A stretch of 64,000 nt of DNA. It comes from Symbiodinium microadriaticum (lineage: Eukaryota; Sar; Dinophyceae; Suessiales; Symbiodiniaceae). How positions within the stretch are numbered: position 1 is the stretch's first letter; each line of letters opens with the position of its first letter. Where the stretch lies: positions 299,456 to 363,455 of the forward strand of contig LSRX01000713.1 in assembly GCA_001939145.1 (NCBI GenBank). Direction: 5' to 3'. A program made the translations under genes and the position numbers. The notes beneath the pieces were generated by a model. That model was not told where the DNA came from, searched no databases, and worked only from the letters and a program-made list of their open reading frames with translations. Positions 1-9,639 of the stretch are shown here, one piece after another.

Positions 1-2225
1 ATGAGAAGCAGAACAATCATATGAATCATAATTAATGAAATAGAGATATAAATAATTCATTATAATAGATGAAATATTGAAGAAATCTTGATCATCTATT
101 AGAGAAGAAAAATAGAATCTTCTAGTCTTATTCTTCTATATTATAAAGAATGAAATCTATGATAAGAGAAGAGAGATTATGCTAATCAAAATTGATATAG
201 CGAAAATAGTTTCAGATTTCAATTTAGTAGCAAAAAAATATATTCAATTTCTAAATTTCGAAAATTGAAAATCTTTCATATTAATAATATTTAAATAGAG
301 CAAGAGAATATATTTTAATTATTTCAATAGTAAATAGAATCATTGATTTGCGGTTTTTTTTTTTAGAAGAAAAATAGAATCTTCTATTCTTCTTCTTCTT
401 TATTATAAAGAATGAAATCCATGATAAGAGAAGAGAGATTATATTAATCAAAATTAATATAATCAAAATAATTTTCAGATTTCCAATTTTCTAAGTTTGA
501 AAAATTGAAAATCTTTCAAATTAATAATATTCAAATAGAATAAGAGAATATATTTTAGCTATTTCAATATTTAATAGAATCATTGAAAATATTTCGCTTA
601 TTATTATAGATTGATGCTCTCTACAGAAATTCGAAAATGAAATTTAATATCTCATTTGTCCATATAAATAATATAAATATAATGAAACTTTTGATTAATA
701 AAGAAATATTCAATTAAGATCATAAATATAATGATATATAAATATAATATAAAATAAATCTGAAGAATATATATATATCATATTATATTAATTAATAAAT
801 AAATATATATATATATATATTGATTTATTTATATATATCTCTATTCATTTATTTCTTCATTAAATATTATATTCTTATTCTACTTATAATTCGAATAAAA
901 TAATGAAAATATCATATAAATAGATTCTCGTAATTCTTATCATGAATTACCATTATTTTCTTATTATAATATCAAATTATATTATATATTTCAATAATCA
1001 TTCAAATATTTCTTTTTAAAATATATTAACGAAATAGAAAAATATTGTATATATCCAAAAGCAAACATATTTCTATATTTATAATAATAATAATTATGTA
1101 AAAAATATTTAATAATGAATCGAATAGTAATTCTATTCTATTAAGAAAGGAAAATTCGAAAATATTAGAGCTAGATGATATATAATATCAAATCTTCTAT
1201 CGATTCATAAAAAATTATATTCATTAAATAATTATAAGCGGTCTATTCAATATCAAAAGACGAAATATCTTCGTCCTATTTATGCATTAATCGCCTATAG
1301 TTTTATAATTAATAAATTCATAATAGATTTTTGCTCATATAAAATTTATATTATAATTCATTATTCTTTGTATTCGTATATAATCGAGTCAAATTTCAGA
1401 CGAGTCTCTATTAAGTATTTCGAAAATCGAAATACGAATTTTAATTCAAAAATATAAATATATATATCTAAAGATATAGATGAAAATCTATATCTAATCT
1501 CTAAATTTTCTAGAATAAAGCTAACGCCTCGAAATAGATTTTTCAAAATTTCAATTTCCGAGAAATTGAAATAATTCCAGAAGACATTTTTCGTAAAATC
1601 AATCCAAATTCGTAAATTCGCCAAAAATATTTTAGCTCGAAATACATTCATATAGAAAAAAATATATTCAACATTTATATAAATGTTTTTTTTAAAGACC
1701 AATCTAAATCGAATTTTAAATAAATTCAATAAAATAATATAATATTATTTAGATAAAATTCAAATCACCTTAATATCTGAGATAAATATATATTAATTAT
1801 CAGAAAGCCATTATTTTAAAAAATCTCCAAAAAAAATTATCCATTATATATGAACTCAATTAATAGTCTAATATAATAAAAATAAAAATTTAGATATCTA
1901 GAAGTATAGAAATATAAGTATGTTTCAAAGAAATTAACAAAAGAATCTTATTTAAAAAAATAAGTATATAGATTCGACAACTAAATTTCTTTAATCTAAA
2001 AATATTATCTTCTCAATCTTCATCTATTTTCAAGATAGATTCAAAATCTCTCTCTCTCTATATATATATATATATAGAATCGTCCATTTATGAAAGCAGA
2101 TTATTTTATATTGAAGAATTGAAAAAATATTTCGAATTCGGTCTATTTCTATAAATTGAAATTCCCTATTTCCGAAGTTGCGTTCCCTGGCTTTCAATTG
2201 GGGATCAATGTATTCGAACAAGGCA
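1..2225. other. AT-rich island of unknown origin
   Basis: This stretch is strikingly AT-rich, with long A/T runs and (TA)n near 2055-2072, and lacks the telomere-like repeats that fill the rest of the window. The composition changes abruptly at about 2220-2235, where a G9 run begins. The longest open frames (1361-1729 minus, 122 codons; 2030-2221 minus, 63 codons) are Ile/Phe/Lys/Asn/Tyr-rich, as any AT-rich DNA would give, and I recognise no protein. It could be a non-coding AT island, an organelle or foreign insertion, or a mis-joined contig end. Confidence 0.6.
103..586. repeat. Imperfect direct repeat, two units of about 240 bp
   Basis: Unit 1 (103-346) and unit 2 (365-586) run parallel. 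Both begin with AGAAGAAAAATAGAATCTTCT, share AAAGAATGAAATC and GATAAGAGAAGAGAGATTAT, and end with a shared AATAGAATCATTGA. Unit 1 has about 20 extra bases near 220-245. This is an old tandem duplication inside the AT-rich island. Confidence 0.75.
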
Positions 2226-2417
2226 GCCGGGGGGGGGTCATCTTTTTGTCAAACAGTGCGTTCAGTCTATTCAAGCTGCAAGCTTGCATCTTGCAGCTCT
2301 TGGTTGCTAGGGAGGGGCTTTAAATTTCTGGAATTGGTTTAGGGTTAGTCAGTTTTGGGTCTGCGAGGCCTTTAGCCTTAGGGGTTCCAGTTTTTGTGTG
2401 CTCGAGTGGGGTAAGAA

Positions 2418-2897
2418 GTGCACGCTTGCGGTTTGCCTCTTCGGCGGTTGAAAAAGGACGCAGGAGGTTGCCCAAGCAACATTGAAGAAATCAACACCAA
2501 CTCCGCGCGAAGACTTCCCAGAGTCCTAATCATGAAACATGGAGCTCTAATCGGTGCACACCCCATCTTCCCATGCTCGATTCACATGTGTCACATCGTC
2601 GTTCCCTGTGCGAGTCTTGAAAGAAGGCAGCACCAATGTACTGTTACTCAGCCCTATCCAGGCTCATGGGGAGACCTGTGTTTAATGGCTCAAGGTTTAG
2701 CAAAGAAAGCCCTAAACCGTGGGGGAAAGGGTTCCAAAACTCAGGGCACGGGTTTCGCCCCCTCCTTCGTCACCAGCATCGACATACGGCAAAAGGTCTT
2801 GGACCAAATGCTAATCAAACTTCTAGGGGGTCCACGCCATTCAAGAAGCGAGCATGCTGCAGGTAGAGGCAAAATACCCACGAAGCAAGGGTGGTGA
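2418..2897 (+). CDS. Open frame of 159 codons, unknown
   Basis: This is one of the longer open plus frames just after the AT-rich island. It ends at a TGA at 2895-2897. The stretch from about 2757 to 2835 reads like a normal protein segment (SFVTSIDIRQKVLDQMLIKL) and could be a real exon, while much of the rest is low in information. The antisense strand is also partly open. No domain is recognised. It may be one exon or a chance frame. Confidence 0.25.
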   Translation: MHACGLPLRRLKKDAGGCPSNIEEINTNSARRLPRVLIMKHGALIGAHPIFPCSIHMCHIVVPCASLERRQHQCTVTQPYPGSWGDLCLMAQGLAKKALNRGGKGSKTQGTGFAPSFVTSIDIRQKVLDQMLIKLLGGPRHSRSEHAAGRGKIPTKQGW

Positions 2898-3088
2898 AGG
2901 AAGCTGCAGTCAGGACCAACAGGCTTGGCTTTGTAGCTTTCGACATATATAGCTGCAAACGGGTAGTGACGTGCCCGCCACTCCACAGCATGCTTGCCCA
3001 CGGCGAATTACAGATGAACGTGGTGACGAGACACCATCTGCTGGTTAAGATCTTAGGTCCTTCAGCCAATCGACTTGTCTGCGAGTAA
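2891..3088 (+). CDS. Exon candidate, unknown protein
   Basis: An open plus frame of about 65 codons reads as an ordinary mixed-composition protein (for example LGFVAFDIYSCKRVV and MNVVTRHHLLVKIL) and ends with TAA. An AG|G acceptor lies just upstream (GCAAG|GGTGG). It overlaps the end of the preceding open frame by a few bases in another phase. The function is unknown; it may be a terminal exon. Confidence 0.4.
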   Translation: MVKEAAVRTNRLGFVAFDIYSCKRVVTCPPLHSMLAHGELQMNVVTRHHLLVKILGPSANRLVCE

Positions 3089-3537
3089 ACTCGACTTTGT
3101 GTACAGCCAAGCACAGCCGTTATGATGTGCTCTCGTTTAGGTATCCTTTACGAGTTTGGGGGTGTCCTCCGACGGCTTGTGGAGGAAGATCTCACAGCCA
3201 TCAGTGTACATTCCCTCTTTGTCTCATGATTTATAGCAACGTCTTCGATGCTTCTTATAACTTGCACAAGCTTCCTCCATATTTCGAAAATCTGATGCAC
3301 TGTTCCTCCATATTGTAAAAGAGAATGGTCACGAGAATCTCCATGCACACACCCCAAGCCCTGAAGCCTGTACCTGAAACCAGCAACCCCACGGGCGAAA
3401 CTGCAAAAACAACACCTTTTAGGGTTTAGGGTTCCCCAACACTCCATACCAGACTCCTCAGACAGCCATATCAGACCCATCAGATCCTAATCCCTAGAGC
3501 CTCAACCCTAAACCCCAGAGCCCGTTTCTTCAGGCAT

Positions 3538-3723
3538 TTACGAAGTTGTCCCTGGCTGAGGGGCCTCCACGACAACCGTGGTATGTGCACTCTGGGCTTC
3601 GGGTTCAGGGTGGATAAGGCTTCGATAGGATTCTTCCCTAGCATTTCCAGGGTTTTGTTTCGGGTACCACAGCAGTCTGGGAGTATGTTGCACTCTGTGC
3701 CGGAGAGGCGCCATTCGGTCCAC
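3538..3723 (-). CDS. Exon candidate, unknown (minus)
   Basis: An open minus frame of about 61 codons ends in TAA. Its C-terminal half (ESYRSLIHPEPEAQSAHTT, then VVVEAPQPGTTS) looks protein-like. A second minus frame over the same bases (3480-3779) is also open, so the phase is uncertain. Nothing is recognised. Confidence 0.25.
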   Translation of the reverse strand: MDRMAPLRHRVQHTPRLLWYPKQNPGNAREESYRSLIHPEPEAQSAHTTVVVEAPQPGTTS

Positions 3724-3779
3724 TGCACTACGGGAGCCTGCCTAAGATGAGGGGCACCTTGTATCACAGGCCCTGACAA

Positions 3780-4560
3780 TCATGATCAGGATCCTACCCT
3801 TAGGGGTGTATTATTCCATGTCTGAAACCCCCTGAACGCCACATTCGCGACTCTTTAAGGAACCTGATTCTTTGACATTCCCCATGCTAACATCCTAGGG
3901 GTCCGATTCCTTCGAAACCTTGCACTTGGAGACATCGAACGCCAAAAGCATCGCTCCTGCAATATAGGGGTATGAGTACCTGGTACATACATTCATGTGT
4001 ACTTATGTGAAGGAAGATCAAGATCATGCTAGCATACATCCGTACATTCTCATAGCTGCGCAATGAACAAACACCCCCAAACCCTATAAGTTACTGCGTA
4101 TCAGCCCCTCTGGTAGGCTCGACCTGTGGGTATGAGACCAAAGCAGCACGGCAGTGGCCCGGCCGGCATAGTCCCACCAAGCGAAATCTTTTGACGGGCC
4201 CAAGGAAACAGGGGTTTCGGGCTTAGGGTTTCGGGTTCCACGGTTTAGGGTTTAGGGTTTCGGGCTTAGGGTTTAGGGTTTCGGGCTTAGGGTTTCGGGC
4301 TTAGGGCTTAGGGTTTCGGGCTTAGGGTTTCGGGCTTAGGGTTTCGGGTTGGATTCCATTTGATGGCAATGTCGGGACCTTTCCTACGATGTGTCAACAG
4401 CAACAAGCAAACCGGAGCACTCACAGGACTACTCTGCTCGGCAAGCCAATCATCCACGGAAGCAAGCCATCCCCCTCCAGAAGACAAGATGCTGTGGTAA
4501 CCAGCCAACATCATCTAACCCGAACCTCTAAACGCCAAACGTAACTCACACCCTGTACCA
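3780..4560. other. No clear gene; telomere-like repeats
   Basis: The densest part is 4215-4350, where degenerate TTTAGGG and TTTCGGGCTTAGGG units alternate. An open minus frame at 4308-4514 (68 codons) crosses them and is probably half repeat; its upstream part (YHSILSSGGGWLASVDDWL) could be an exon. Otherwise nothing is seen. Confidence 0.4.
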
Positions 4561-4564
4561 CCAG

Positions 4565-4660
4565 GAATGCGACCTGGAAAAGTTCAGAAAGCGAACCCTC
4601 GCCCATGCGGCGGAAACCAAACTCGAAGACCACCCTTCGGCCCGGACCCCCGAACCCTAA
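4565..4660 (+). CDS. Exon candidate, charged helical segment
   Basis: The frame opens exactly after an AG acceptor (ACCACCAG|GAATGC, an AG|G junction) in phase 0. It encodes a charged, helix-like peptide containing ECDLEKFRKRTLAHAAETKL, then ends in TAA inside CCCTAAA repeat. The splice fit and composition argue for a real exon. The function is unknown, and a donor before the repeat cannot be fixed. Confidence 0.45.
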   Translation, partial: ECDLEKFRKRTLAHAAETKLEDHPSARTPEP

Positions 4661-4844
4661 ACCCTAACCCCCAAAACCCTTAACCTGCGGGAATCTGGAG
4701 CTTTTGGCCACCCCTCAAGATTTGAAACCCTAAGCCCACACCCCCTCAACCACTGAACGCTTGTAAATGCGTAATAACTCGTACTATCCTTCTATCATTA
4801 CATTGTCATATCCCCCCAAAACGGCCTTTTCAAATCAATCAATC

Positions 4845-4925
4845 CCCGAAGAGTCATTCAAGAGCCTCTACAAACCCTACGCAACGCTACAGAACCGTGT
4901 AAAGGCCCTTATTGAAACCGTGTAA
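4845..4925 (+). CDS. Exon candidate with stop codon
   Basis: A short plus frame encodes PEESFKSLYKPYATLQNRVK followed by ALIETV and TAA. It is flanked by unique sequence rather than repeat and is amphipathic. It could be a last exon of a plus-strand gene together with 4565-4660. No family is recognised. Confidence 0.35.
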   Translation, partial: PEESFKSLYKPYATLQNRVKALIETV

Positions 4926-5034
4926 CACCTGACAGCAAAGCCCTACAGCCTTAAGCTTTTCAAACTCGCGTACAGACCCCTATATAAACACTGAACGAAT
5001 CCCAAGAAGCACGCAGAAACCCTAGACACTAAAA

Positions 5035-5290
5035 TCTAAACCCTAAACCCAAAACCCTGAACCCTAAACCCTAAACCCTAAACCCTAAACCCTAAACCCA
5101 AACCCTAAACCCTAAACTCTAAACCCTAAACCCTAAAAAAAAAAANAAACCCTAACCCCTAAACCCTAAACCCTAAACCCTAAGCCCTAAAACCCTAAAC
5201 CCTAAACCCTAAACCTTAAGCCCTAAACCCCTGAGCCCTAGAACCCAAAGCCTAAATCCTAGGCCCCCAAGGCGCCGAACCCTGGAGGCC
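5035..5290 (-). repeat. CCCTAAA telomere-like array
   Basis: More than 25 near-perfect CCCTAAA units occur here, broken by single-base variants, an A-run and an N at 5146. The second half (from 5155) is part of a larger duplicated block. Confidence 0.9.
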
Positions 5291-5845
5291 CTGTTACCCT
5301 AAGTAAGGTTTAGGGGTTTAGGAGTTTAGGGCTCAGGGTGTTTTTTTTGTGTTTAGGGTTTAGGGTTTAGGGTGGAGGGTTTAGGGTTTAGGGGTTTGGG
5401 GTTTAGGGGTTCTGGGGGACGTTGGGATGCGGGGTTGCTCTTGGGGGCTCTGGGGGGCTTGTAGGGCCTTGGGTTCTAGAGGTGTCTAGAACGGCCTTCT
5501 GGGGGGAAATATGAGTTGTCGGGTCCTCTACGGGTTCTATAAGATCTAGAAGCTGTGTGCGATTGAGAACGTGAGGCTTTGGGTGCGGGGTCAAGGGTTT
5601 AGGGGATTTGTCTCAGGGTGTGGAGCGAAGGCTGGCGGGTCCTGGGTGTGGGATGTAGGGTTTAGGGTTAGGGTCTAGGGTTTAGGGCTTAGGGCTTTGG
5701 GTTGAGGGTTTAGGGTTTAGGGTTTAGGGATTGCTTTGGTCATAGGTTTGAACGAACAGGTGATAAGCAGCAAGCTCCTGAGGTCTTGGGGCGCAAAGTA
5801 CAGGAATTTCCCTCACGGTGAGGATCCTTTATACTTCACCCACAA

Positions 5846-5921
5846 GCTCCATAGTAGCTCCTTTTTGAGGTTCATACTTGGTACTCTATTCGGGAATCCC
5901 AAAAAGGAACTACTATGGAGC
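5846..5921. mobile_element. Hairpin element (MITE-like), family E
   Basis: The left arm GCTCCATAGTAGCTCCTTTTT is complementary to the right arm AAAAAGGAACTACTATGGAGC, with about 35 bases between. Because it is palindromic, both strands give the same pseudo-protein. This is a single full copy in the window. Confidence 0.75.
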
Positions 5922-6201
5922 CTATGGGTAGTGAGGGTTCCCGATGTTCTGAAACTTCGACTTATGTCTTCCAGACAAGTAACCTGAAACCCCTTTGGCC
6001 GTACGACTGAGCCCTGCAAGCCCTTAGCACCTAAACCCAACCCCTAAGCCCCAAGAACACGGAATGCTAATCCTTAAACCCTCGGCCCTGAATCCTAAAC
6101 CCTAAACCCTAGACCTTAAACCCAAGACCCTAAACAGACCCTCCGCTGATTGGCTTCAGGCTCCAGGTAGGACTATCACACGTTCCCTGCGTTCTACGCA
6201 G

Positions 6202-6343
6202 CTCACTCCCTGAAGCCCTGAAAGAACAGCTTTGGAGGGTTTTGTTGCGACAAATCCGTGAACCCTGCGGGACAGCAACTCGAACTGCTCACTGCATCCA
6301 GGCCTTACCTATCCTGCTTCACTTTCTACAAACAAAGCCCTAA
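6202..6343 (+). CDS. Exon candidate, helical Leu-rich
   Basis: An AG acceptor (TACGCAG|CTC) opens a plus frame encoding SLPEALKEQLWRVLLRQI, then a Cys-containing stretch and HCIQALPILLHFL, ending at TAA as the CCCTAAA array begins. It has no ATG, which fits an internal or terminal exon. The composition is convincingly protein-like; the function is unknown. Confidence 0.45.
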
Positions 6344-6349
6344 ACCCTA

Positions 6350-7500
6350 AACCCTAAACCCTAAGCCCTAAACCCTAAGCCCTAAACCCTAACCCCTAAA
6401 CCCTAAACCCTAAACCCTAAGCCCTAAAACCCTAAACCCTAAACCCTAAACCTTAAGCCCTAAACCCCTGAGCCCTAGAACCCAAAGCCTAAATCCTAGG
6501 CCCCCAAGGCGCCGAACCCTGGAGGCCCTGTTACCCTAAGTAAGGTTTAGGGGTTTAGGAGTTTAGGGCTCAGGGTGTTTTTTTTGTGTTTAGGGTTTAG
6601 GGTTTAGGGTTTAGGGTTTCGGGGTTTAGGGTTTAGGGGTTTAGGGTTTAGGGGTTTAGGGGTTTAGGGGTTTAGGGTTCAGGGTTTAGGGCTTCGCGCT
6701 CGGGTCGAGGATCCGTCCTTACGTCTCCTCGAAGTGAGGCGAATACCAACCTCAGGGGATTCCGGAGGTCTTTAAGCCAGTTCACTCTTTTTCGGTTTAG
6801 GGTTAAGGGTTTAGGGTGTAGGGTCTTTTTTTAAAGGGCTCTTTTCCGTCTGCGCGAAGTTTAGGGCTTAGGGTTTAGGGTTAGGGTTTAAGGGTGGCAT
6901 CCTAAACCCTAGACCCTACTTTATAACGGGGTAGTAGGGTCCCTTTTTAAGCTTCCCTCCACCATACGCTTCTGCTGCGGGCTCTGGTAGGATTTCGGGG
7001 ATCAGGGAGTTAGGCGGCTGCCCAAGGTCTCGGCCCTACGGTCTGAGGAGGATTCGGGGTCTAGAGTTTAGGGGTTTTAGCTGGGGTTTAGGGTTTAGGG
7101 TTCAGGGTTCAGCGTTTAGGGTTTAGGGTTCAGGCGCATGTTCTACGCTCTAGGGCTCTCGAGATTTTTTACTAAGGGCCAAAACCTGTTGGCTAATTCA
7201 ACTCTTGGAGAGGCCTGATTAAGCCTTCAAAGCGCGAGACCCAGAAGCCCAAAGCCCAAAACCCCAAAACCCTAAACCCTCAGCCCAAAACCCTAAACCC
7301 CAAACTCCGAAGTGGTTTGGAACTCTGACTACCTCCGGCTTTTTGAGCCTTGTACCCTGGCCCACTCCTTTCCACGAGACCCGAACACACCGAAATCTGA
7401 TGCCCAAGGCCGAAGGCTTTAGGGTTTCGGGTCTAGGGTTGACGACCAACATCTTTAAAGGTTTAGAGTTTAGAGTTTAGGGTTTATAGAAATTGTTAAG
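6350..7500. repeat. Telomere-like repeats in both orientations
   Basis: CCCTAAA (6340-6470) turns to TTTAGGG (6540-6700, 6790-6900, 7080-7130) and back. Unique spacers lie between. An open minus frame at 7219-7452 is largely repeat-derived. No gene is seen with confidence. Confidence 0.8.
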
Positions 7501-7518
7501 GGTTTGGGTGCCAATAAC

Positions 7519-7590
7519 GTTTTGGGCGAAAGTTTTGGGCGAAACGTTTTGGGCGAAACGTTTTGGGCGAAAGTTTTGACCGAAAGTTTT
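7519..7590. repeat. Short minisatellite GTTTTGGGCGAAA(C)
   Basis: About five units of GTTTTGGGCGAAAC or GTTTTGGGCGAAA follow each other, decaying into GTTTTGACCGAAA. The array lies just past the 3' end of the degraded gene on the minus strand. Confidence 0.85.
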
Positions 7591-7688
7591 TTTTAACCGT
7601 ACTTTGAATTCGCGGCGCGGACTGCACTTGGAGCACGGTTCCGGCTGAGTCGCCATTTCTTTGTCGAATCGGTCTCAGGACGCGCCAG

Positions 7689-8588
7689 TTAGGTCTTGCA
7701 TCCGGCCTCCGCTATTGTCGTGCCCGGGAGCTGGGTGTAGTTTTCTATCATCTGTACGAGGCTCATCCTTGACTGCTGCTGGGACGTTGCGTGAAGGCTG
7801 GTTAAAAGGTCTCCGCGCGCAGACCCGACCCAGCAGCTGAGTCTGGCACAGAAGCTGATCGTCGCGAGCTCGATGTCTAAGAGCTTTGAGCCGTTGTAGA
7901 TGCTGGCACCGTATATGCGATCTATGATATAGCTGCATTCAACACGATCAATTATCGGCGCTACAGTGTCGGCAGACATCCTGCAAGCAAGGGTAGCACA
8001 TTCTCAACTTCAAGACAGCGAAGCCTCGCGCTGCTCCCGTTTTAATCAGAGAGCAAACACGCGGTTGTGCGAGCCCCAGAATTTGGAGTCCGGAATGTGC
8101 CAGTCCCATTTCGGGGCTTCGGCACGTGGGTCGACCTCCATAGGGGTTGGGGCGACTAGATATACCACAAACGCCGAAGCAGTGAAAGCGGGTCGGTTGA
8201 GTTGGCCTCGTGAGGCTCCAGTTCGAAGGCTCCGTGGATGACAGAAGCTTCCTGGTACGCTAGATGCATGCAGAAGGTGGTGCAGCAAAGCGTAACACTT
8301 CTCCGCTCGTCCTCCTGTACTTCTTCGCTGTCGTTGGCGAGGTCTGTCTCCGCATCGCTCCGGGTTTCCTGCGGCATTGAACACTTTCCAGACACCGCAC
8401 TGTGAACTTGATGCAAGCTCCTCCGTTTCTGTCTCCGAAGCGAACTCCTCCACTAGCCAACCACGTTCTTCGGCACAGTGGCGACCTGCAAGCGGTACCA
8501 ATCGGTGCTCATGTTGTTTTTTGCATGAGCTGAGGTTGCAGCAGAGGAAGGCCGGCTGCTCGGAAGAGTCTTCCGGGTCCTCCGCCAA
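7689..8588 (-). pseudogene. Degraded minus-strand gene, unknown
   Basis: Minus-strand frames read as ordinary protein but change phase. An acidic start (MAEDPEDSSEQPAFLCCNL) at 8588 runs to about 8400. The frame then shifts into a segment with ETRSDAETDLANDSEEVQED (about 8170-8370). It returns to the first frame for VDPRAEAPKWDWHIPDSKF (8046-8150), then a further shift leads to 7689-7979 (MSADTVAPIIDRVECSYIID ... TAA). Either short introns or indels separate the pieces; the stops and overlaps favour decay. No domain is recognised. Confidence 0.4.
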
Positions 8589-8756
8589 TAGACTGCCGGA
8601 AGAATAGCAGACCTTGGAGGAAGGACGCTCATTTTTGTCGTCTGCAAAATAGACTTTCCACTGGGGTTCGGGCAGAGCACACGAAGCCTGGCAATTCGAC
8701 CAGAAGGATCGACATGTTCCCGTGAAGGGTGAGCTGGTGTAAAGCTACTTGAGGCC

Positions 8757-9600
8757 TTGATCGGCTGTGGGTTGGGCTGGGCTGGGTTGGGCTGGGCTGC
8801 TGGGCTGCTGGGCTGGGCCGCTGGGCTGGGCTGTGTGAGCAACCCTGAAACGGAAATTGGTTTAACGAAAATGAAACGGACGTTGGTTTATTCGAGAATG
8901 GAAAGCTGCGTCTGCGCTGGGCTGCTGGGCTGCTGGGGGCTGCTGGGCTGCTGGGCTGGGCTGTGTGAGCAACCCTGAAACGGAAATTGGTTGGGCTGGG
9001 CTGTGGGTTGGGCTGGGCTGGGCTGGNNNNNNNNNNNNNNNNNNNNNNNNNNNNNNNNNNNNNNNNNNNNNNNNNNNNNNNNNNNNNNNNNNNNNNNNNN
9101 NNNNNNNNNNNNNNNNNNNNNNNNNNNNNNNNNNNNNNNNNNNNNNNNNNNNNNNNNNNNNNNNNNNNNNNNNNNNNNNNNNNNNNNNNNNNNNNNNNNN
9201 NNNNNNNNNNNNNNNNNNNNNNNNNNNNNNNNNNNNNNNNNNNNNNNNNNNNNNNNNNNNNNNNNNNNNNNNNNNNNNNNNNNNNNNNNNNNNNNNNNNN
9301 NNNNNNNNNNNNNNNNNNNNNNNNNNNNNNNNNNNNNNNNNNNNNNNNNNNNNNNNNNNNNNNNNNNNNNNNNNNNNNNNNNNNNNNNNNNNNNNNNNNN
9401 NNNNNNNNNNNNNNNNNNNNNNNNNNNNNNNNNNNNNNNNNNNNNNNNNNNNNNNNNNNNNNNNNNCGTCTGGGCTGGGCTGCTGGGCTGCTGGGCTGGG
9501 CTGTGTGAGCAACCCTGAAACGGAAATTGGTTTATTCGAAAATGAAACGGAAGTTGGTTTATTCGAAAATGGAAAGCTGCGTCTCCACCGAAAAAAAAAA
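8757..9600. repeat. GC-rich minisatellite around an assembly gap
   Basis: GGGCT and GGGCTGCT units alternate with a conserved segment (GTGTGAGCAACCCTGAAACG, then GAAATTGG and copies of TTTATTCGAAAATG) seen at about 8827, 8957 and 9497. The larger unit is roughly 100-130 bp. All long open frames here are repeat or N artefacts. Confidence 0.85.
9027..9466. other. Assembly gap, 440 N
   Basis: The run of N falls inside the minisatellite, so the gap almost certainly reflects collapsed repeat units. Single N bases elsewhere (5146, 15131, 17058, 32489) are isolated uncertain calls. Confidence 0.99.
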
Positions 9601-9639
9601 GCTTCCGGATGGCCAACAGCAACAAGCAATTTCTATTTA

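Larger units (their letters stand above)
5155..6609. repeat. Pair of near-identical direct repeats of about 218 bp
   Basis: The block 5155-5372 recurs at 6392-6609 (offset 1237). It includes a distinctive non-telomeric core (CCTAGGCCCCCAAGGCGCCG, CTGGAGGCCCTGTTACCCTA) and a junction where CCCTAAA switches to TTTAGGG, followed by a T8 run and GTG. By eye the two copies are the same apart from their ends. The 1.0 kb between them holds more TTTAGGG repeat and hairpin 5846-5921. Confidence 0.85.

Noticed and set aside
1361-1729. 122-codon minus ORF in the AT-rich island
   Set aside because: Ile/Phe/Tyr/Asn-rich as expected from AT-rich DNA; no motif.
2680-2700. Spliced-leader match TGGCTCAAG
   Set aside because: Only nine bases; expected by chance.
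5736-6040. Overlapping plus and minus ORFs with similar peptides
   Set aside because: Both read across the palindromic hairpin 5846-5921, which gives the same peptide on both strands.
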